Shown here: one piece after another, positions 60,688 to 64,000 of the stretch
How the letters are laid out: each line of letters starts with the position of its first letter
Numbering within the stretch: the stretch's first letter is position 1
From: Kushneria konosiri
Lineage (GTDB): Bacteria > Pseudomonadota > Gammaproteobacteria > Pseudomonadales > Halomonadaceae
Reading direction: 5' to 3'
DNA: 64,000 nucleotides
Assembly: GCF_002155145.1 (NCBI RefSeq)
Contig: NZ_CP021323.1
Span: 868,001-932,000 of the forward strand
Notes under the pieces: model-generated
What the model saw: the letters and a program-made list of their open reading frames with translations, nothing else
Told to the model about the DNA's origin: nothing
Database searches by the model: none
Made by a program: the position numbers and the translations under genes

Positions 60688-60744
60688 CATATGAACAAAA
60701 CATATTCATATGAAAAATATTCTGGTTCATACCATTCGCGCCAA
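60688..60744 (-). promoter_or_regulatory. Promoter and 25-bp palindromic operator between the rpiB-like and kinase genes
   Basis: On the minus strand -35 TTGGCG (60744-60739), 17-base spacer, -10 AATATT (60721-60716), three bases, then CATATGA-N11-TCATATG (60712-60688). Same layout as at 48110 and 52916. The 407-base gap to dhaK also holds a weaker relative at 60766-60790 (AATATCA-N11-ACAAATG) and a half-site ACAAATG at 60882, which may serve the plus-strand kinase promoter; no gene is seen. Confidence 0.65.
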
Positions 60745-61032
60745 AAACCACCCTCAAAAGCCGACAATATCACTCATCAACGAACAAATGCGCCGTGACA
60801 CCCCCGACCAAAGGCGATATTAAAACCAAAGTCTCATGCGAACACATCGTGCTCGGCGCTAATATGGCCTGAATGTTTCTAACAAATGTACATGTCAGGA
60901 TCATATTATCGTTCTGACGATTTCCTGTTCGAGTGCGTCTCGCACGCGAGGGGGAGAGAGGTATCGAATGCTGCTTGAGCACAAGGCTGCGCGATATCTG
61001 ATCATTGTCGCCTTATCAGGAGTACGCCCGTC

Positions 61033-62748
61033 ATGACACGCCTTTTCAACGATCCCGTTGCCTTTGTTGACGAAGCCACCGAAGGCTTTGTCGCGGCTCA
61101 CGCTCACCAGGTGCGCCAGGTGCCCGGCGGCGTCATCCGCAGCACCAAAAGCGAACCGAACACCGTCGCGGTCGTGATCGGCGGCGGCTCGGGCCACTAC
61201 CCCGCCTTTTGCGGCCTGGTCGGCCAGGGACTGGCACACGGGGCGGCCATGGGTAACCTGTTTGCTTCACCTTCGGCCCAGCAGATCTATTCGGTCGCTC
61301 GTGCCGCCAACAACGGCGCCGGTGTACTGCTGAGCTATGGCAACTATGCCGGTGACGTGCTGCATTTCGGCCAGGCGCGCGACCGTCTGATCAGCGAAGG
61401 CATTCCATGCGAGATGGTCAAGGTCATCGATGACGTCTCCAGCGCCAGTCTCGAAGAGATTCAGAAACGTCGCGGCATTGCCGGCGACCTGACCGTGTTC
61501 AAGATCGCCGCCGCCGCCGCCGAAGCCGGCTACTCGCTTGAAGACGTGGTCCGCGTGGCGGAAGCGGCCAACCTGCGTACCCGCTCCTTTGGCGTGGCCT
61601 TTGATGGCTGCACCCTGCCCGGTGCCGATGACGCGCTCTTTCACGTGCCGGAAGGCAAGATGGCCGTCGGTCTCGGTATCCACGGCGAGCCCGGCATCAG
61701 CGAGCAGGACATCCCCACCGCCGATGAGCTGGCCGAAATCCTGGTCAAGCGGCTGCTCGAAGAGCTGCCTGAAGGCGTGGACAGCGCCAAAGGGGCACGG
61801 GCCTCGGTACTGCTCAACGGTCTGGGCACAGTCAAGTACGAAGAGCTGTTCGTGGTCTATCGCCGCGTCAATCAGCTGCTGCAGGACGCCGGTCTTGAAA
61901 TTGTCGAGCCCGAAGTGGGGGAACTGGTCACCAGTCTCGACATGGCTGGTGCTTCACTGACCCTGTTCTGGCTCGACGACGAGCTTGAGAAGTTCTGGGC
62001 AGCCCCCTGCGACACGCCGGCCTATCGCAAGGGCAGCGTCGTCAGTGTCGAGCAGCTCGATGCAGCAGAACTCGATATTCCCGACCCGGACGCCATCCCT
62101 GACGCCACGGAAGAATCGAAGGAAGCCGCGGCAAAGGTGCTGGCGGCACTCGAAGTCACCTATCAGGTGATTGAAGAAAACGAAGAGGAATTCGGCCGCA
62201 TCGATGCGGTCGCCGGCGATGGCGATCACGGCATCGGCATGGCCCGCGGCGGCAAGGCAGCCCTTGAAAAGGGTCGCGAGGTGAAAGAGCGCGGCGCCGG
62301 CGCCGGCTCACTGCTGCGAATGGCAGGCGATGCCTGGGCTGACAAGGCCGGCGGCACCTCGGGTGCGATCTGGGGCTCGGCGCTGCATTCACTGGCCATG
62401 GCCATCGGCGACGAGAAAAGGCCCGATGCTGCTCGCATTGCTCAGGGCGTGCGGGACGCACGCGACAACATCATGCACTTTGGCAAGGCAAAGGTCGGCG
62501 ACAAGACGCTGGTCGACGTGCTGGTTCCCTTTAGCGAGGTGTTGACCGAGCGTGTCGAGGCCGGCGACGACCTGAAAACGGCCTGGCAGGCCGGGGCCGA
62601 GCGTGCCGAGCAGGCGGCGAAGGAGACGGCCGACCTGGTGCCGAAGATCGGTCGTGCCCGCCCGCTGGCAGAAAAGAGCAAGGGGACGCCGGATGCCGGC
62701 GCCGTCTCGCTGTCCATGATCATCCGCGCCGTGGTCGATGTGCTCTAG
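61033..62748 (+). CDS. Dihydroxyacetone-kinase family protein, probable erythrulose kinase (LerK/DerK-like)
   Basis: ATP-dependent ketose kinase, 571 residues with DhaK and DhaL domains fused. DhaK: GGGSGHYPAF near 50 and His217 in GIHGEPG, which covalently binds the ketone of the substrate. DhaL (from about 375): DAVAGDGDHGIGMARG with metal-binding Asp residues, and GGTSGAIWGSAL. ATP-type, not PTS-type. Dihydroxyacetone and erythrulose kinases share this fold; the next genes argue for L-erythrulose. Start behind AGGAG. A tpi-like gene follows 34 bases later. Confidence 0.88.
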   Translation: MTRLFNDPVAFVDEATEGFVAAHAHQVRQVPGGVIRSTKSEPNTVAVVIGGGSGHYPAFCGLVGQGLAHGAAMGNLFASPSAQQIYSVARAANNGAGVLLSYGNYAGDVLHFGQARDRLISEGIPCEMVKVIDDVSSASLEEIQKRRGIAGDLTVFKIAAAAAEAGYSLEDVVRVAEAANLRTRSFGVAFDGCTLPGADDALFHVPEGKMAVGLGIHGEPGISEQDIPTADELAEILVKRLLEELPEGVDSAKGARASVLLNGLGTVKYEELFVVYRRVNQLLQDAGLEIVEPEVGELVTSLDMAGASLTLFWLDDELEKFWAAPCDTPAYRKGSVVSVEQLDAAELDIPDPDAIPDATEESKEAAAKVLAALEVTYQVIEENEEEFGRIDAVAGDGDHGIGMARGGKAALEKGREVKERGAGAGSLLRMAGDAWADKAGGTSGAIWGSALHSLAMAIGDEKRPDAARIAQGVRDARDNIMHFGKAKVGDKTLVDVLVPFSEVLTERVEAGDDLKTAWQAGAERAEQAAKETADLVPKIGRARPLAEKSKGTPDAGAVSLSMIIRAVVDVL

Positions 62749-62782
62749 GCGATCACTCACGATTCAACCACTGGAGAAAGAC

Positions 62783-63550
62783 ATGGCCGCACCCCTGCTC
62801 ATCGGCACCAGCCTCAAGATGTACTTTGGCTATCAGCAAACGCTGGACTGGTGTCGTCAGGTGGCCGACATTGCCCGACAGCACCCCGCCGTCACGCAGG
62901 GGCATGCCACGCTGTTCGTCATGCCCTCGTTTCCAGCCCTGGCGCCGGTGCTTGAGATCATGCGCGACACCGGTATCCGCATCGGGGCGCAGAATCTTTC
63001 CGACCAGCCGCCTGGTGCCTGGACCGGCGAGGTCAGCGCCGCCATGCTCGCCGAGATGGGCTGTCGCTGCGTGGAGGTCGGCCATGCCGAGCGTCGGCGT
63101 CATTTTCATGAGGATGAAACGCTGATTGCTGCCAAGACCGCGCAGGCGATCGCAAATGGGCTCTCTCCCGTCCTGTGCGTGGGAGAGGTGGAGGAAGGGG
63201 ACCCGGACATTGCGGCCAGCGAGTGCATCCGTCAGGTAGAGAGTGCGCTGACGGATGTCCCACGGCCCAGAGAAACAGATCTGATCGTGGCCTACGAGCC
63301 CCACTGGGCCATCGGCGCCAGCCAGCCGGCACCGAGAGAGCACATCAGCGCCGTGTGCATCAAGCTTCAGGCCTGGCTGGACGGCCATGGCGGCGGGCGC
63401 GTCATATATGGCGGCAGCGCAGGGCCGGGCCTGCTGTCCCGTCTGGATGGCAGCGTTCAGGGCATGTTTCTGGGCCGTTTCGTGCATGACGCACACGCCT
63501 TCAGAGAGATTCTTGATGAGGTCATGACGCTTCATGAGGCGTCCCGCTAG
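62783..63550 (+). CDS. Triose-phosphate-isomerase family protein, probable tetrulose-phosphate isomerase (TpiA2/EryH/LerI-like)
   Basis: 255 residues. Catalytic residues of TIM are kept: Lys12 in GTSLKMY (instead of GNWKMN), His101 in VGHAERRRHF (instead of GHSERR) and Glu172 in AYEPHWAIGAS (instead of YEPVWAIGTG). GGSAGPG near the end binds phosphate. The changes next to each catalytic residue mark the TpiA2 branch, which converts L-erythrulose-1-P to D-erythrulose-4-P in tetritol pathways. Start at ATG 62783 behind GGAGAAAG; co-transcribed with the kinase gene. Confidence 0.85.
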   Translation: MAAPLLIGTSLKMYFGYQQTLDWCRQVADIARQHPAVTQGHATLFVMPSFPALAPVLEIMRDTGIRIGAQNLSDQPPGAWTGEVSAAMLAEMGCRCVEVGHAERRRHFHEDETLIAAKTAQAIANGLSPVLCVGEVEEGDPDIAASECIRQVESALTDVPRPRETDLIVAYEPHWAIGASQPAPREHISAVCIKLQAWLDGHGGGRVIYGGSAGPGLLSRLDGSVQGMFLGRFVHDAHAFREILDEVMTLHEASR

Positions 63551-63750
63551 CCCATGCCTGGAGTCTGACTCACCAATTTCAGCACGCCCTTCTTGATACC
63601 AGGGGGGCGACATCACCATTTCATGCAGCTACTCTTGGCGAATAAAGATGTGCGACATCGATGCAGGCGCTGGCCGCATGCCGCCCTGATTTCGGTCGAT
63701 GGCACCAATGTCCCTTTCACTACCACCATCAGGCAGGAGTTCACCAAGAT

Positions 63751-64000
63751 ATGACCTCGCGTCGTCACCTCGCCAATGCCATCCGTGCACTTTCGATGGA
63801 TGCCGTGCAAAAGGCCAACTCCGGCCACCCGGGCATGCCGATGGGCATGGCTGACATCGCAGAAGTGCTCTGGAACGATCACCTCAGACACAATCCGGCC
63901 AACCCGGACTGGGCTGAGCGCGACCGCTTCATTCTCTCCAACGGCCACGGCTCGATGCTGCACTATTCGCTGCTGCACCTGACCGGCTATGACCTGCCGA
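63751..64000 (+). CDS. tkt: Transketolase (partial, continues past the window end)
   Basis: First 83 codons of transketolase: [20 protein letters not shown], then [16 protein letters not shown] with the thiamine-diphosphate site His, and [24 protein letters not shown] 63751 follows AGGAG about 9 bases upstream. Cut by the window edge. It would use erythrose-4-P, the product expected from the genes just upstream, but it is more likely the housekeeping gene that usually heads tkt-epd-pgk. The 200 bases before it show no gene or terminator hairpin that I trust. Confidence 0.93.
   Translation, partial: MTSRRHLANAIRALSMDAVQKANSGHPGMPMGMADIAEVLWNDHLRHNPANPDWAERDRFILSNGHGSMLHYSLLHLTGYDLP

Noticed and set aside
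63751-64000. tkt as a member of the tetritol regulon
   Set aside because: It would suit the pathway, but it has no visible operator, has its own ribosome site 200 bases away, and is more simply the housekeeping gene next to the ancestral metK junction.

Overview
The window is GC-rich, densely coding chromosome of a gammaproteobacterium. The rrn layout (16S-tRNA-Ile-tRNA-Ala-23S-5S), the E. coli-like FdnGHI formate dehydrogenase, MnmH/SelD, YheV next to PrlC, YjaG (DUF416), a HisC2-type aminotransferase and the many membrane and solute transporters fit a halophilic Halomonadaceae-like organism. That assignment is inference from gene content; no database search was possible. I saw no prophage, insertion sequence or CRISPR array.

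Layout. 0-3 kb: hisBHAF histidine operon. 3-12 kb: YjaG, an alkyltransferase-like DNA-lesion protein, a glutamine-amidotransferase-like protein without its catalytic Cys, selD-mnmH, radA, an NlpE-like lipoprotein, an Old Yellow Enzyme and a membrane sulfatase-fold protein. 12-13 kb: hisC. 13-19 kb: a complete rRNA operon on the minus strand with promoters and two boxA elements. 19-26 kb: housekeeping genes (HAD hydrolase, YdjM-like protein, gamma carbonic anhydrase, NSS transporter, prlC-yheV, sodC, metF). 26-36 kb: selA-selB-selC followed upstream by fdoG-fdoH-fdoI-fdhE; fdoG reads an in-frame UGA as selenocysteine. With selD and mnmH at 5-7 kb, the whole selenium pathway and a client enzyme lie within 31 kb. 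36-46 kb: an LpxH-like phosphoesterase, gldA, polX, hupE, ahcY behind an S-adenosylhomocysteine riboswitch, a CPA1 antiporter and metK.

46.9-63.6 kb is the accessory part: a catabolic island between metK and tkt, genes that are close neighbours in relatives such as Pseudomonas. It appears to be two nested regulons. The outer one has an erythritol/L-threitol-type dehydrogenase, a ribose-class ABC importer with a DUF2291 protein, a SorC/EryD-like regulator, an RpiB/EryI-like isomerase, a dihydroxyacetone-kinase-like (erythrulose-kinase-like) enzyme and a TpiA2/EryH-like isomerase. Together these would convert a C4 polyol to erythrulose, erythrulose-phosphate and erythrose-4-phosphate. Three of its promoters carry the same 25-bp palindrome, CATWTGW-N11-WCAWATG, just after the -10 box. 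The inner one has a FadR-type GntR regulator, an SDR dehydrogenase, a TIM-barrel epimerase/isomerase and a TRAP transporter. It has its own 17-bp palindrome (about TTGTTRACWGTYWACAA) at three sites. The substrate of the inner module is unknown. The window ends inside transketolase.
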